Positions 9,058-18,414 of a stretch of DNA of 64,000 nt are shown here, in pieces. Positions within the stretch are counted from its first letter, which is position 1. Every line of letters begins with the position of its first letter. The translations under genes and the position numbers were made by a program. Under the pieces are notes generated by a model that saw nothing but the letters and a program-made list of their open reading frames with translations, was not told the DNA's origin and searched no databases. The stretch is from Paenibacillus nasutitermitis. GTDB taxonomy: Bacteria; Bacillota; Bacilli; Paenibacillales; Paenibacillaceae. The stretch lies in NCBI RefSeq assembly GCF_014641075.1, contig NZ_BMHP01000011.1:1-64000 (forward strand), in the 5' to 3' direction.

Positions 9058-10344
9058 ATGCGTATGCTGCGTGCGGAGCAGTACGGTTTAACCCGCGAGG
9101 TGGAATACGGGACACCGGAGCAGAACAAGGCGGTCCAGCAGATCGTGGAGGCCGTCCGGATAGAGGGGGACGCGGCGCTGCTGCGGTATACGGAGGAGCA
9201 TGACCGCGTCAAGCTGGATGCGGGCTCGCTGCGTGTGACGGAGGATGAGATCCAGGCCGCGTATGAGCTAGTGGACGATGCGTTCCTGACAGCCATCCGT
9301 CTGGCCGCAGTCAATATCCGCACCTTCCACGAGAAACAGGTGCGCCAGTCCTGGATGGATGTACAGCCTGACGGGACTATGCTGGGACAGATGCTCCGCC
9401 CTCTGAAGCGTGTTGGGGTATATGTGCCCGGCGGGAAAGCGGCCTACCCTTCCTCGGTGCTTATGAATGTAATTCCGGCCCAGGTAGCGGGCGTACCGGA
9501 AATTGTGATGGTCACGCCTCCGTCAACCGGAGGCACGGCAGGCATCGATCCTTATATTCTGGTAGCCGCAGCGGAGGCTGGCGTGAAGGAGATGTACCGG
9601 GTCGGCGGAGCGCAGGCGATTGCCGCGCTTGCCTATGGTACGGCGAGCATACGCCCGGTGGACAAAATATGCGGACCCGGCAACATTTATGTAGCCTTGG
9701 CCAAGCGCGCGGTATTCGGCGCGGTGGACATCGACAGTATTGCGGGTCCGAGCGAGATTGTCGTATGGGCGGACGACAGCGCGAGCCCTGCCTATGTGGC
9801 CGCTGATCTGCTCTCCCAGGCGGAGCATGACGAGATGGCCTCGGCTATTCTGGTCACGACCTCGCAGAGATTGGCAGATGCCGTTGTCTCGGAGGTGGAG
9901 CGCCAGCTGGCGACTCTGCCGCGGCAGAGCATTGCCCGGCAATCGATCGATAGCAACGGGGCTGTGCTGCTGGCGGATTCCGTGGATGATGCTGTTGCAG
10001 CCATCAACCGGATGGCGCCGGAGCATTTGGAGATTATGGTGGCGGAGCCGATGGCCCTGCTTGGACGGATTGAGAACGCCGGGGCGATCTTCATCGGTCC
10101 TTACAGCTCAGAGCCGGTCGGGGATTATTTTGCGGGCCCCAACCATATTCTGCCTACCAATGGAACAGCAAGATTTTCCTCTCCGGTGAACGTGGATGAT
10201 TTCGTCAAGAAATCAAGTTTAATCTATTACAGCAAAGACGCGCTGCTGGCTAATGCCGATCACATTATGACGCTTGCACGGCATGAAGGACTCGAGGCGC
10301 ATGCAAGAGCAATCGAGATCCGTGTCGAGCATGAAGGGAAATAG
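9058..10344 (+). CDS. hisD: histidinol dehydrogenase
   Basis: A 428-residue zinc- and NAD-dependent enzyme catalysing the last two oxidations to histidine. Visible motifs are YVPGGKAAYPSSVLMN, the signature DSIAGPSEIVVWAD, the LLSQAEHD metal site, and GPYSSEPVGDYFAGPNH near the C terminus. GAAGGGAG lies 10 bases before the ATG. A 145-base gap separates it from hisG; I see no gene or clear signal in it. Confidence 0.97.
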   Translation: MRMLRAEQYGLTREVEYGTPEQNKAVQQIVEAVRIEGDAALLRYTEEHDRVKLDAGSLRVTEDEIQAAYELVDDAFLTAIRLAAVNIRTFHEKQVRQSWMDVQPDGTMLGQMLRPLKRVGVYVPGGKAAYPSSVLMNVIPAQVAGVPEIVMVTPPSTGGTAGIDPYILVAAAEAGVKEMYRVGGAQAIAALAYGTASIRPVDKICGPGNIYVALAKRAVFGAVDIDSIAGPSEIVVWADDSASPAYVAADLLSQAEHDEMASAILVTTSQRLADAVVSEVERQLATLPRQSIARQSIDSNGAVLLADSVDDAVAAINRMAPEHLEIMVAEPMALLGRIENAGAIFIGPYSSEPVGDYFAGPNHILPTNGTARFSSPVNVDDFVKKSSLIYYSKDALLANADHIMTLARHEGLEAHARAIEIRVEHEGK

Positions 10345-10420
10345 GTTCGGCTAGAGCTAAACGATGTGAAGGTCTAATACAAAAAATTCAATCTTGAACA
10401 GCGAAAGAAGGGCATCTCAT

Positions 10421-11020
10421 ATGGCGGAGCAAGTTATTCGCGCGGCTGATGTGGCGCGTAAGACAAATGAAACGGATATTAAACTGGGATTTGCCATCGA
10501 TGGAAGCGGTCAGGCCAAGATCGACACGGACGTGCCGTTCCTGAATCATATGCTGGACTTGTTCACCAAGCACGGCCACTTCGATTTGAATGTGGAGGCG
10601 CGCGGAGATATCGATATCGACGATCATCATACGGTGGAGGATATCGGCATCTGTCTCGGCCAAACGATTCAGCAAGCCCTGGGCGACAAACGGGGCATCA
10701 AACGTTACGCCTCCGTTTTTGTACCGATGGATGAGGCGCTTGCGCAGGTCGTGATCGATTTGAGCAACCGGCCGCATTTCGAATATCGGGCAGAGTATCC
10801 ATCCGCCCAGGTCGGCAGCTTCGAGGTTGAGCTGGTCCATGAATTTCTATGGAAGCTGGCGCTAGAGGCGCGAATGACCCTGCATGTTATTGTGCATTAC
10901 GGCGCCAATACCCACCATATGATTGAAGCGGTATTCAAGGCGCTCGGCCGCGCTCTCGATGAAGCGACCAGCGTGGATCCGCGGGTGCAAGGAGTCCCTT
11001 CCACGAAAGGAGTGCTGTAA
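10421..11020 (+). CDS. hisB: imidazoleglycerol-phosphate dehydratase
   Basis: A 199-residue monofunctional IGPD with the manganese-binding motifs DDHHTVEDIGICLGQ and the repeat-like HIVHYGANTHHMIEAVFKALG (broken here by one residue: HVIVHYGAN). I chose the ATG at 10421 over the upstream TTG because GAAAGAAGGG lies 9 bases before it. It ends two bases before hisH. Confidence 0.96.
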   Translation: MAEQVIRAADVARKTNETDIKLGFAIDGSGQAKIDTDVPFLNHMLDLFTKHGHFDLNVEARGDIDIDDHHTVEDIGICLGQTIQQALGDKRGIKRYASVFVPMDEALAQVVIDLSNRPHFEYRAEYPSAQVGSFEVELVHEFLWKLALEARMTLHVIVHYGANTHHMIEAVFKALGRALDEATSVDPRVQGVPSTKGVL

Positions 11021-11021
11021 G

Positions 11022-11642
11022 ATGATCGCTATCATCGATTACGGCATGGGCAATTTGCACAGCGTCAGCAAAGCGGTTGAACGTCTGGGCTATGAGGTGC
11101 TGATTACGGCGGACGTGAAGGAAATCATGGAGGCGGATGGTGCAATATTGCCGGGTGTCGGAGCCTTTGGCGATGCCATGCAGAACCTGCAAAATACGAA
11201 GCTTGAAGATGTCGTCAAGTTCTACGCATCTTCCGGCAAACCACTATTGGGCATCTGTTTGGGCATGCAGCTGCTTTTCACCGAAAGCGAAGAATACGGA
11301 CAGCATCAGGGGCTCGGCTTATTACCGGGGAAGGTGGTCCGTTTTCAAGGCGGCTACAAGGTTCCCCACATGGGCTGGAACAAGCTGTCCTTCCGTCAGG
11401 CAAGTCCGCTGCTGGACGGATTGGATGAAGGCCATGTTTATTTTGTGCATTCCTTCCACGTCATGCCTGGACGGACGGAGGATTTGCTGGCGACAACCGA
11501 TTATCACCAGCCGGTGACGGCGGTTGTAGGCCGCGGTAATGTTTATGGCATGCAGTTCCATCCGGAGAAGAGCGGCGATCTGGGCATGCGGCTGCTGAAT
11601 AATTTTCTGGCGTTGACCGCTTCCCGGCAGGTTGTGGTCTGA
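11022..11642 (+). CDS. hisH: imidazole glycerol phosphate synthase, glutaminase subunit
   Basis: A 206-residue class I glutamine amidotransferase with DYGMGNLHS at the N terminus, the nucleophile cysteine in GICLGMQLLF, and the catalytic His/Glu in QFHPEKSG. It supplies ammonia to HisF. ACGAAAGGAGTG inside the end of hisB is the ribosome site. In related operons hisA comes next; here it does not. Confidence 0.96.
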   Translation: MIAIIDYGMGNLHSVSKAVERLGYEVLITADVKEIMEADGAILPGVGAFGDAMQNLQNTKLEDVVKFYASSGKPLLGICLGMQLLFTESEEYGQHQGLGLLPGKVVRFQGGYKVPHMGWNKLSFRQASPLLDGLDEGHVYFVHSFHVMPGRTEDLLATTDYHQPVTAVVGRGNVYGMQFHPEKSGDLGMRLLNNFLALTASRQVVV

Positions 11643-11833
11643 GATTGGCAACCAAGATCAGCGGATGGCATGAGAATCAGCTGACTGGGGCCTGAGCCCC
11701 TAGATACGGAAGGCGGTTTCCGCAAAGCTGGAGACAGAAAGCTGATATTGAGAGAAAAGGCTGTTGCACCAACTTGGGTTACGATGCCAAGATGCACAAC
11801 AAGAAATCGGTATACAAAAAGGGGGATGGCGTC
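11643..11833 (+). other. hisH-hisF gap, position where hisA is expected
   Basis: This 191-base stretch has stops in all forward frames apart from the lead-in to hisF, and no stretch resembling HisA. It holds a short GC hairpin, GGGGC/GCCCC at about 11685-11698. Since hisA would need about 730 bp, the gene is absent from this position. Confidence 0.7.
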
Positions 11834-12592
11834 ATGTTGGCCAAACGGATTATCCCTTGCTTGGACGTGAAGGATGGCAGGGTAGTTAAAGGAGTCAATT
11901 TCGTCAATTTGCGCGATGCCGGCGATCCAGTCGAGCTTGCGGCGACTTATGACAAAGAAGGGGCCGACGAGCTGGTATTTCTGGATATTTCGGCCTCGCA
12001 TGAAGGACGGGCCACCATGATCGAAGTGGTGAAACGTACCGCTGGCGAGATTACCATTCCGTTTACGGTCGGCGGCGGAATTGCCCATGTCGACGATATG
12101 AAACGCCTGCTCCGCGCAGGTGCGGACAAAATCGGCATTAATACCGCAGCTGTCAAAAATCCGTCACTTGTTAAGGATGGCGCGCGCAAATTCGGTTCCC
12201 AATGCATTGTCGTCGCGATTGATGCGAAATTCAATCCCGAGTGGGGCGAATGGGAAGTTTATACGCATGGCGGCAGAAACGCGACCGGAATGAAAGCACT
12301 GGCCTGGGCGAAGGAAGTCGAACAGCTCGGCGCGGGCGAGATTTTGCTCACGAGCATGGATGCCGACGGCACCAAGGACGGATTTGACCTGAAGCTGACG
12401 CAGGCGGTTTCGGATACGCTGGGGATTCCGATCATCGCTTCCGGAGGTGCAGGACGGGTAGAGCATTTCTATGATGTATTCCAGCAAGGACATGCCGATG
12501 CAGGGCTGGCGGCGACGATTTTCCATTACAAAGAGATGACGATCCGCGATGTGAAGGATGATTTGCGGCAAAAAGGAGTCGAGGTTCGATGA
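11834..12592 (+). CDS. hisF: imidazole glycerol phosphate synthase, cyclase subunit
   Basis: A 252-residue TIM barrel. It is HisF rather than HisA, judging from KRIIPCLDVKDGRVVKGVNF, the second catalytic aspartate in VVAIDAKF and the phosphate loops GGGIA and ASGGAG. The ATG at 11834 has GGGGGATGG before it; the frame is open back to 11774 without a better start. It overlaps hisI by an ATGA junction. Confidence 0.96.
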   Translation: MLAKRIIPCLDVKDGRVVKGVNFVNLRDAGDPVELAATYDKEGADELVFLDISASHEGRATMIEVVKRTAGEITIPFTVGGGIAHVDDMKRLLRAGADKIGINTAAVKNPSLVKDGARKFGSQCIVVAIDAKFNPEWGEWEVYTHGGRNATGMKALAWAKEVEQLGAGEILLTSMDADGTKDGFDLKLTQAVSDTLGIPIIASGGAGRVEHFYDVFQQGHADAGLAATIFHYKEMTIRDVKDDLRQKGVEVR

Positions 12593-13278
12593 GCAGCAGC
12601 AAGCAGGGTATAGAAGCGGCAGCGGAACAGATTAAGTGGAATAACGACGGCCTGGTGCCGGCTATTATACAGGATTCCATCAGCAAGGAAGTGCTGATGA
12701 TGGCCTACATGAACCGGGAATCGCTGGAGAAATCGGCGCAGTCGGGTGAAACCTGGTTCTGGAGCCGTTCCCGAGGCGAATTGTGGCATAAAGGAGCGAC
12801 CAGCGGACATACGCAGCGTATTGTTTCGATGCATTATGACTGCGACGGAGATACGCTTCTAGTGCGTGTGGAACAAACCGGCGTGGCTTGCCATACCGGA
12901 CGCTACAGCTGCTTCTTCAATGAAGTGGACGGTTTCTCCGGTTCCGCGGACAAGGATACGGCAGAGCCGGGAGGCGACCGCTTTGCGATGCTCAGCCAAT
13001 TGGAGGCTGTTATCGCGCAGCGTTATGCGGAGCGTCCTGACGGTGCCTATACGACCTATCTGTTTGAGAAGGGCGTCGATAAGATCCTTAAGAAGGTCGG
13101 CGAAGAAACGGCGGAAGTGATCATCGCCGCCAAGAATAAAGACAACGATGAGCTGCGATGTGAAACAAGCGATCTTATTTTCCACTTGATGGTACTGCTG
13201 CGCGAACGAGGAATGCCACTGGATGATGTGATGCGCGAGCTTGGACACCGTCACAACAAATCGAAGCAGTCCTCTTAG
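12589..13278 (+). CDS. hisI: bifunctional phosphoribosyl-AMP cyclohydrolase / phosphoribosyl-ATP pyrophosphatase
   Basis: A 229-residue HisI-HisE fusion. The N-terminal cyclohydrolase part (to about residue 115) has WFWSRSRGELWHKGATSGH, metal-site DCDGDTLL and CHTGRYSCF. The C-terminal pyrophosphatase helices carry KILKKVGEETAEVIIAAK and LRCETSDLIFHL. Together they do steps 2 and 3 of the pathway. Translationally coupled to hisF. Confidence 0.96.
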   Translation: MSSSKQGIEAAAEQIKWNNDGLVPAIIQDSISKEVLMMAYMNRESLEKSAQSGETWFWSRSRGELWHKGATSGHTQRIVSMHYDCDGDTLLVRVEQTGVACHTGRYSCFFNEVDGFSGSADKDTAEPGGDRFAMLSQLEAVIAQRYAERPDGAYTTYLFEKGVDKILKKVGEETAEVIIAAKNKDNDELRCETSDLIFHLMVLLRERGMPLDDVMRELGHRHNKSKQSS

Positions 13279-13337
13279 TTCCGGAATTGAAGAAGGCTTT
13301 AACCACTCATGACCAAGGAAGGCGGTGTACCCGTCAG

Positions 13338-14144
13338 ATGCGGATTGACTACCATACTCATCATGAACGATGCGGTCATGCTGTCGGCAAGCTGGAGGAA
13401 TATGTGCGCCGGGGAATCGAAATCGGGCTGGACGAGCTGGGACTGTCTGATCATATGCCGCTGCTTCATGTGGACCCGGCGACTTATTTGCCGGAGATGG
13501 CCATGCCGATGGATGAGCTGCCTCGTTACGTGGAAGAATGTTTTGAACTGAAAGCCAAATATAAAGGCCGGATCGACCTGCGCGTCGGACTTGAAGGCGA
13601 TTATATCGAGGGCTGGGAAGACCGGATCGGGGCCATGATCGCAGGTTATCCATGGGATTATGTGATTGGATCGGTGCATTTTTTGGGAGAGTGGGATATT
13701 ACCGACTTCCGGCAAACGCAAGGCTGGGAAAGCCGGGATCGTCTGGCTGTATACAAGCAATATTATGGGGCTGTCAGTAAGGCCGCGGCCTCCGGTCTGT
13801 ATGATTATATCGGCCATATTGATGTCATCAAGCGGTTCGGCTTCCAGCCGGGCGCCGATGTCACCGATCTGGAAGATGCTGCGCTGGAAACCGTAAAGCG
13901 TTATAATGGGGCTATTGAGCTGAATGCATCAGGCCTTCGGACTCCTGCAGCGGAGATGTTTCCGAGCCGCAGGATGCTGGAGCGGGCTTGCGAATTGGGA
14001 ATTCCCGTGACCATTGGCTCCGATGCCCATCAGCCCGAGCGGCTTGGCCAATATTTGGATGAGGCGCGCGCGATGCTGAAAGAATGCGGGATAACGCAGC
14101 TGGCGACCTTTGAAGGGCGAAAACGGAAGATGGTCGATTTTTGA
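13338..14144 (+). CDS. hisJ: histidinol-phosphatase, PHP family
   Basis: A 268-residue PHP-domain phosphatase. The metal-binding motif RIDYHTHHERCGHA opens the protein, followed by LSDHMP, GSVHFLGEWDITD and, near the end, TIGSDAHQPERLG. In Bacillus the HisJ/HisK type replaces the HAD phosphatase of enterics. The ATG at 13338 fits the family N terminus, with AGGAAGGCGG about 12 bases upstream; the frame is open back to 13287 (TTG). It completes the operon apart from hisA. Confidence 0.92.
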   Translation: MRIDYHTHHERCGHAVGKLEEYVRRGIEIGLDELGLSDHMPLLHVDPATYLPEMAMPMDELPRYVEECFELKAKYKGRIDLRVGLEGDYIEGWEDRIGAMIAGYPWDYVIGSVHFLGEWDITDFRQTQGWESRDRLAVYKQYYGAVSKAAASGLYDYIGHIDVIKRFGFQPGADVTDLEDAALETVKRYNGAIELNASGLRTPAAEMFPSRRMLERACELGIPVTIGSDAHQPERLGQYLDEARAMLKECGITQLATFEGRKRKMVDF

Positions 14145-14168
14145 ATTATGACAGTTTCGATGTATAAT
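14141..14168 (+). promoter_or_regulatory. promoter of the PRPP synthetase gene
   Basis: TTGAAT and TATAAT, 16 bases apart, overlap the hisJ stop codon. The leader is about 85 nt. This gives the downstream gene its own transcription besides any read-through from the his operon. Confidence 0.65.
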
Positions 14169-14257
14169 GAAACTTGTCGAAACTTAGTTACGTAAGAACG
14201 ATTGGAATGCATTTAATCCATGCAAATTTCAGTAGTTTATTCGCTCAGGAGGGTATC

Positions 14258-15208
14258 ATGTTTAGCGACAAGCTGCGTATTTTCTCGGGTTCCTCGAACC
14301 CGAAGCTAACCGAACGGATCAGCGAGGAACTCGGTCTGCCTCTCGGTAAAGTCAAACTGTCCCGCTTCAAAAGCGGAGAGATTTATGTCCACTACGAAGA
14401 AACGATCCGCAACTGCGACGTATTCATCGTGCAGTCTTTTTCCCATCCTATTAATGATCACTTTGTCGAACTGCTGGTCATGATCGATGCGGCCAAACGT
14501 GCATCCGCCCGTACGGTTAACATCGTCGTGCCTTATTACGGTTATGCGCGCCAGGAGCGGAAAGCCGCACCGCGCGAACCCATCTCAGCCAAAATGCTGG
14601 CTGACGTTCTGACAACGGTTGGTGCGAATCGCGTCATTACGATCGATCTGCATGCGCCGGCCATACAGGGCTTCTTTAATATCCCCGTGGACCACCTCAC
14701 TGCGCTTGATCTGATCAGTGATTACTTGAAAGGCAAGCATATCAAGAACCCGGTCGTCGTATCGCCTGATGCCGGACGAGCCTCTACCGCGGAGAAGCTG
14801 GCTAACTACCTGGATTCCCCTTTTGCGATTATGATCAAAAAACGTCCTACGCATAACGAATCGATTATTACTCATGTTATCGGGGATGTTGAGGGTCAGA
14901 CACCGATTATTATTGAGGATCTGATCGATACGGGAACCACGATCGTCAATGTTGTGGAGGGTCTCAAGGAACGCGGCGCGGAGGACGTTTATGTATGCGC
15001 CACACATCCGTTGTTCTCGGGACCAGCGCTGCAGCGGCTGGATCATCCCAGCATTAAGGAAGTCATCGTAACGGATTCCATCGCTCTGCCGGACCATCGC
15101 TCCGACCGGTTCACACTGCTGTCGGTTGCGCCGATGCTTGCGGAAGCAACCCGCATTATTACCCAAGGCGGCTCTATCAGCACCTTGTTCAAGAACGCGG
15201 GCGTATAA
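14258..15208 (+). CDS. prs: ribose-phosphate pyrophosphokinase, divergent
   Basis: A 316-residue PRPP synthetase that makes the substrate HisG uses. The flexible loop (YARQERKAAPREPISAKM) and the PRPP loop (IIEDLIDTGTTIVNV) are recognisable. Both differ from the usual housekeeping form, which reads DDxIDTAGT in the PRPP loop and RQDRKARAREPITAK in the flexible loop. CAGGAGGG precedes the ATG. It may be a second, specialised copy beside the usual glmU-linked prs; that gene is not in this window. Confidence 0.9.
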   Translation: MFSDKLRIFSGSSNPKLTERISEELGLPLGKVKLSRFKSGEIYVHYEETIRNCDVFIVQSFSHPINDHFVELLVMIDAAKRASARTVNIVVPYYGYARQERKAAPREPISAKMLADVLTTVGANRVITIDLHAPAIQGFFNIPVDHLTALDLISDYLKGKHIKNPVVVSPDAGRASTAEKLANYLDSPFAIMIKKRPTHNESIITHVIGDVEGQTPIIIEDLIDTGTTIVNVVEGLKERGAEDVYVCATHPLFSGPALQRLDHPSIKEVIVTDSIALPDHRSDRFTLLSVAPMLAEATRIITQGGSISTLFKNAGV

Positions 15209-15260
15209 CAATTGTCTTAGCGGGGGCACTTGCGGCATAGCTGCAATTGCTCTCTTATAT

Positions 15261-15360
15261 GACTGCCTGATACAGGCGGTACCTACCTGAATCGCGTGTG
15301 CTCCTTCATTTGCGATTACCGTCTTCCTGCCGGAAGGGGTAATCGCCCATGCAGGCAGTC
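15261..15360. repeat. nested inverted repeat before the TPR gene
   Basis: An outer pair (GACTGCCTG at 15261-15269, CAGGCAGTC at 15352-15360) encloses an inner one (GCGATTACC at 15312-15320, GGTAATCGC at 15338-15346), itself containing CTTCC/GGAAG. No T-run follows, so it is not an obvious terminator. It lies between prs and the TPR gene, just upstream of an extended -10 (TGGTATAAT, ending at 15413). Confidence 0.6.
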
Positions 15361-15450
15361 CGCGATTTTGCCACATTTCTTTCGTGTATGGATAGGCCGC
15401 GCTATGGTATAATCGTAGAAACTTTGAAGTACCGGGGAGGTGCCTTGCGG

Positions 15451-17196
15451 ATGAAAGAAAAGAAACGTGCGGCTATGAACAACAAAACAAAAGTAATACC
15501 GATTCAATGGGACGCTACGTTCTTCTTCGAGCGAGCTGTACGCTCGCTGGATCGATATCATTATGACAAGGCACTGAAATATTTCCGGCGCGCTGTCGAA
15601 TACGAACCGGATAATCCGGTCAACCATTGCAATATGGCGGGGATATTGTCCGAGATGGGCAATTATGAAGGATCCAATGAGATCCTCCGCAGAATTGTGG
15701 AAGAAATGGATCCGGAAATGACGGAATGTCATTTCTATATGGCGAACAACTTTGCCAACATGGAAATGTATGAAGCCGCTGAAGAAGCACTGGTCCGTTA
15801 TCTGGAGGAAGATGGGGAAGGTCAATTCCTTGAAGAATCCGAAGAGATGATGGAGCTGCTGCATTATGAGCTGGAGCGGCCAACGAAGCTTGCTTTTATT
15901 AAGGCTCGCGAAGGCATCTATGAACATGACCAAGCCCGCTCCTTGCTGGAGGAAGGCAAGTTTGTGGAAGCCGTCAGGATGCTGGAGAGTATTGTGGAGA
16001 AGAACGCGGGCTTTCTCGCTGCCCGAAATAACCTGGCGCTTGCCTATTATTATATGGGCATGTTCGACAAGGCGCTGGCGACTATCGGCGAGGTTTTGGA
16101 AATCGAGTCAGGCAATTTGCACGCGCTGTGCAATCTGGCGATTTTTTATCAGCATGCCCACGACCAGGTCCAGCTGAAACCGCTGGTTGAACTGCTGGCC
16201 AAAACGGTCCCGTTCCACGAGGAGCATGTGTTTAAACTTGCCACTACGATGGGCATACTTGGCGAGCATGGAGAAGCCTACCGCCATTTTTTGCGGCTGC
16301 TAAAAGACAGCACTGTGCAGTCCGATGCCTGTCTGTACCATTATACGGCGGTTGCCTGCAGCAACATTGGCAGATTCGACGAAGCCCAGCGGTTGTGGCT
16401 GCAGGCCGGGAAACTCGATCCGGAATCCAAGGTTTCCAGCTATTATCTGGAACAGCTTGCAGGCGTGCGTGCCGGGAGGCATCCAGCACCCACGAGTTAC
16501 CATTACCATTTGCCCTTTGAGGAGCAGTTCAAACTCTGGGAGAAGTCGACCGACGCTATCCCTGATCATCTGAAGCGGGATCCGCTTGTGCGCTCTTCAT
16601 TCTTCTGGGCGCTACGCCATGGCGACCGGCATACGAAGCTTCAGGTCATTCAAGCGCTTGGTCTGATTGCGGACAATGAGGTCAAGGATGCGCTGCGTGA
16701 TTTTATCGTAGAACCGCAGGAGGAAGATTATCTCAAGAGAATCGCGATCTTTGTCCTCCGATCCATCGGTGTGCATGATTCCCTTCAAGCGGTCCTGGAA
16801 GGCCAGGATACGGTTATTGAGCACAGCCGCATGCCCTCCAGGCTTCCCGTCTGGGAGGATAAGTGGCAGGCGGTGCTGGAGGCTGCGCTGCTCCGCATGA
16901 AGAAGCATTATGATTTGGTCCAGCAGCATGATCTGCTGACTCTCTGGATCGAATTCTTGTCCCGCGTCTATCCGGATGTGCCCAAGCTTGGCAAGATTGA
17001 GGGCTGGGCAGCTGCCCTGGAGTATTTAACCGCCAAGATGCATCGCCGTGCGATTTCGTACCATGAAGTCTCCCAGCGTTACGGAACATCGATTGCAACC
17101 GTAAGCAAATGCGCCAAACGCATTGATGAAATTTGCGGCATTAAGGAAAAAATGAAAATGGCTTTTCCCGCTTTGACCGCTAACCATCAAGAATAA
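15451..17196 (+). CDS. tetratricopeptide-repeat protein with C-terminal helix-turn-helix-like segment
   Basis: A 581-residue soluble protein. TPR units are visible around residues 22-130 (ERAVRSLDRYHYDKALKYFRRAVEYEPDN; broken into helix pairs) and again near 165-260. A HEAT-like stretch near 390-440 includes VKDALRDFI. The last 50 residues contain SYHEVSQRYGTSIATVSKCAKR, which resembles a DNA-binding helix-turn-helix. I chose the ATG at 15451 with GGGGAGG 10 bases upstream. It sits between prs and trxB, an arrangement I associate with Paenibacillus. Function is unknown; a scaffold or regulator is possible. Confidence 0.82.
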   Translation: MKEKKRAAMNNKTKVIPIQWDATFFFERAVRSLDRYHYDKALKYFRRAVEYEPDNPVNHCNMAGILSEMGNYEGSNEILRRIVEEMDPEMTECHFYMANNFANMEMYEAAEEALVRYLEEDGEGQFLEESEEMMELLHYELERPTKLAFIKAREGIYEHDQARSLLEEGKFVEAVRMLESIVEKNAGFLAARNNLALAYYYMGMFDKALATIGEVLEIESGNLHALCNLAIFYQHAHDQVQLKPLVELLAKTVPFHEEHVFKLATTMGILGEHGEAYRHFLRLLKDSTVQSDACLYHYTAVACSNIGRFDEAQRLWLQAGKLDPESKVSSYYLEQLAGVRAGRHPAPTSYHYHLPFEEQFKLWEKSTDAIPDHLKRDPLVRSSFFWALRHGDRHTKLQVIQALGLIADNEVKDALRDFIVEPQEEDYLKRIAIFVLRSIGVHDSLQAVLEGQDTVIEHSRMPSRLPVWEDKWQAVLEAALLRMKKHYDLVQQHDLLTLWIEFLSRVYPDVPKLGKIEGWAAALEYLTAKMHRRAISYHEVSQRYGTSIATVSKCAKRIDEICGIKEKMKMAFPALTANHQE

Positions 17197-17228
17197 GAAA
17201 TAGCGAATGCATAAGGAGGAAATATTGT

Positions 17229-18185
17229 ATGTACAAGTCAATCATCATCGGAACAGGTCCTGCCGGGCTGACCGCAGCGATCTACTTGGCCCGAGCCAAC
17301 ATGAACCCTCTTGTTATTGAAGGCCCTGAGCCTGGTGGACAACTGACCACAACGACGGAAGTGGAGAACTTTCCGGGCTTCCCAGACGGTATTATGGGAC
17401 CGGATCTGATGGCAAATATGCGCAAGCAGGCAGAGCGTTTCGGTGCTGAGTTCCGCACGGGCTGGGTCAATTCGGTGGATACATCCAAACGTCCGTTCAC
17501 TATACAAGTTGAAGGGCAAGGCGAGCTGCAGGCGGAGTCGCTGATTATTTCGACTGGCGCATCGGCCAAATATCTGGGCATTCCCAATGAGAAGGATTAT
17601 GTCGGGCGCGGAGTCAGCACTTGTGCGACCTGCGACGGATTCTTCTTCCGCGGCAAAAAAATCATCGTGGTCGGAGGTGGCGACTCTGCAATGGAAGAAG
17701 CAAGCTTCCTGACCAAATTCGCCTCAGAGGTTGTGCTTGTACATCGCCGCAGTGAAATGCGGGCCTCCAAAATCATGCAGGATCGTGCGCGTGAGAACAG
17801 CAAAATCACCTGGTCGCTGAACCGGACTCCGCTTGAGGTTGTGGCGGGCGAGCATAGCGTTTCGGGACTGAAGGTTCGCAACAATGAAACCGGCGCTGAA
17901 GAGGTTATTGAAACGGACGGTATCTTTGTGGCAATCGGCCATACACCGAACACCAAGTTCCTCGGCGGCCAGCTGGATACGGATGAAACGGGTTATCTGA
18001 TTGTGAAGCCGGGCACGACGGAGACGAATATCCCGGGTATCTTTGCCTGCGGCGATGTTCAGGATCATAAATACCGGCAGGCGATTACGGCTGCAGGCAG
18101 CGGCTGCATGGCGGCACTGGATTGCGAGAAATTCGTGGAAGGCCACGCGGTGCATGACTGGAGCGAAATTTTGAATCAGGACTAA
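17229..18185 (+). CDS. trxB: thioredoxin-disulfide reductase
   Basis: A 318-residue flavoprotein that reduces thioredoxin with NADPH. The FAD-binding loop GTGPAGLTAA opens the protein; the redox motif CATC lies near residue 134; the NADPH loop is GGGDSAMEEA; the C-terminal FAD site is FACGDVQD. AAGGAGG precedes the ATG. Length matches the family. Confidence 0.97.
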   Translation: MYKSIIIGTGPAGLTAAIYLARANMNPLVIEGPEPGGQLTTTTEVENFPGFPDGIMGPDLMANMRKQAERFGAEFRTGWVNSVDTSKRPFTIQVEGQGELQAESLIISTGASAKYLGIPNEKDYVGRGVSTCATCDGFFFRGKKIIVVGGGDSAMEEASFLTKFASEVVLVHRRSEMRASKIMQDRARENSKITWSLNRTPLEVVAGEHSVSGLKVRNNETGAEEVIETDGIFVAIGHTPNTKFLGGQLDTDETGYLIVKPGTTETNIPGIFACGDVQDHKYRQAITAAGSGCMAALDCEKFVEGHAVHDWSEILNQD

Positions 18186-18225
18186 CTGCCATGCATGCGA
18201 GTGGTGGCTGAAGCAATAGGAAGTT

Positions 18226-18264
18226 GAAGTGGCGCTGTCCAACCAGCATGGACGGCGCCACTTC
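18226..18264. terminator. strong hairpin after trxB
   Basis: GAAGTGGCGC-TGTCC and GGACG-GCGCCACTTC form a long near-perfect stem 41 bases after trxB. There is no T-run, so it could be a 3'-end stabiliser rather than a true terminator. Confidence 0.55.
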
Positions 18265-18414
18265 ATGCAAGGCAGTCCATGAGGTTCCTGACGTCAGGCA
18301 GGGGGTCATTCGAGCGCTTTTAGAGGTTTTCCATGCGCTTGACCAGTCAGGAGCGTTCGCTTATAGTTGAACACAGAAACACCCCCATTCCTATATTATT
18401 GAGGTGTCCTATTC

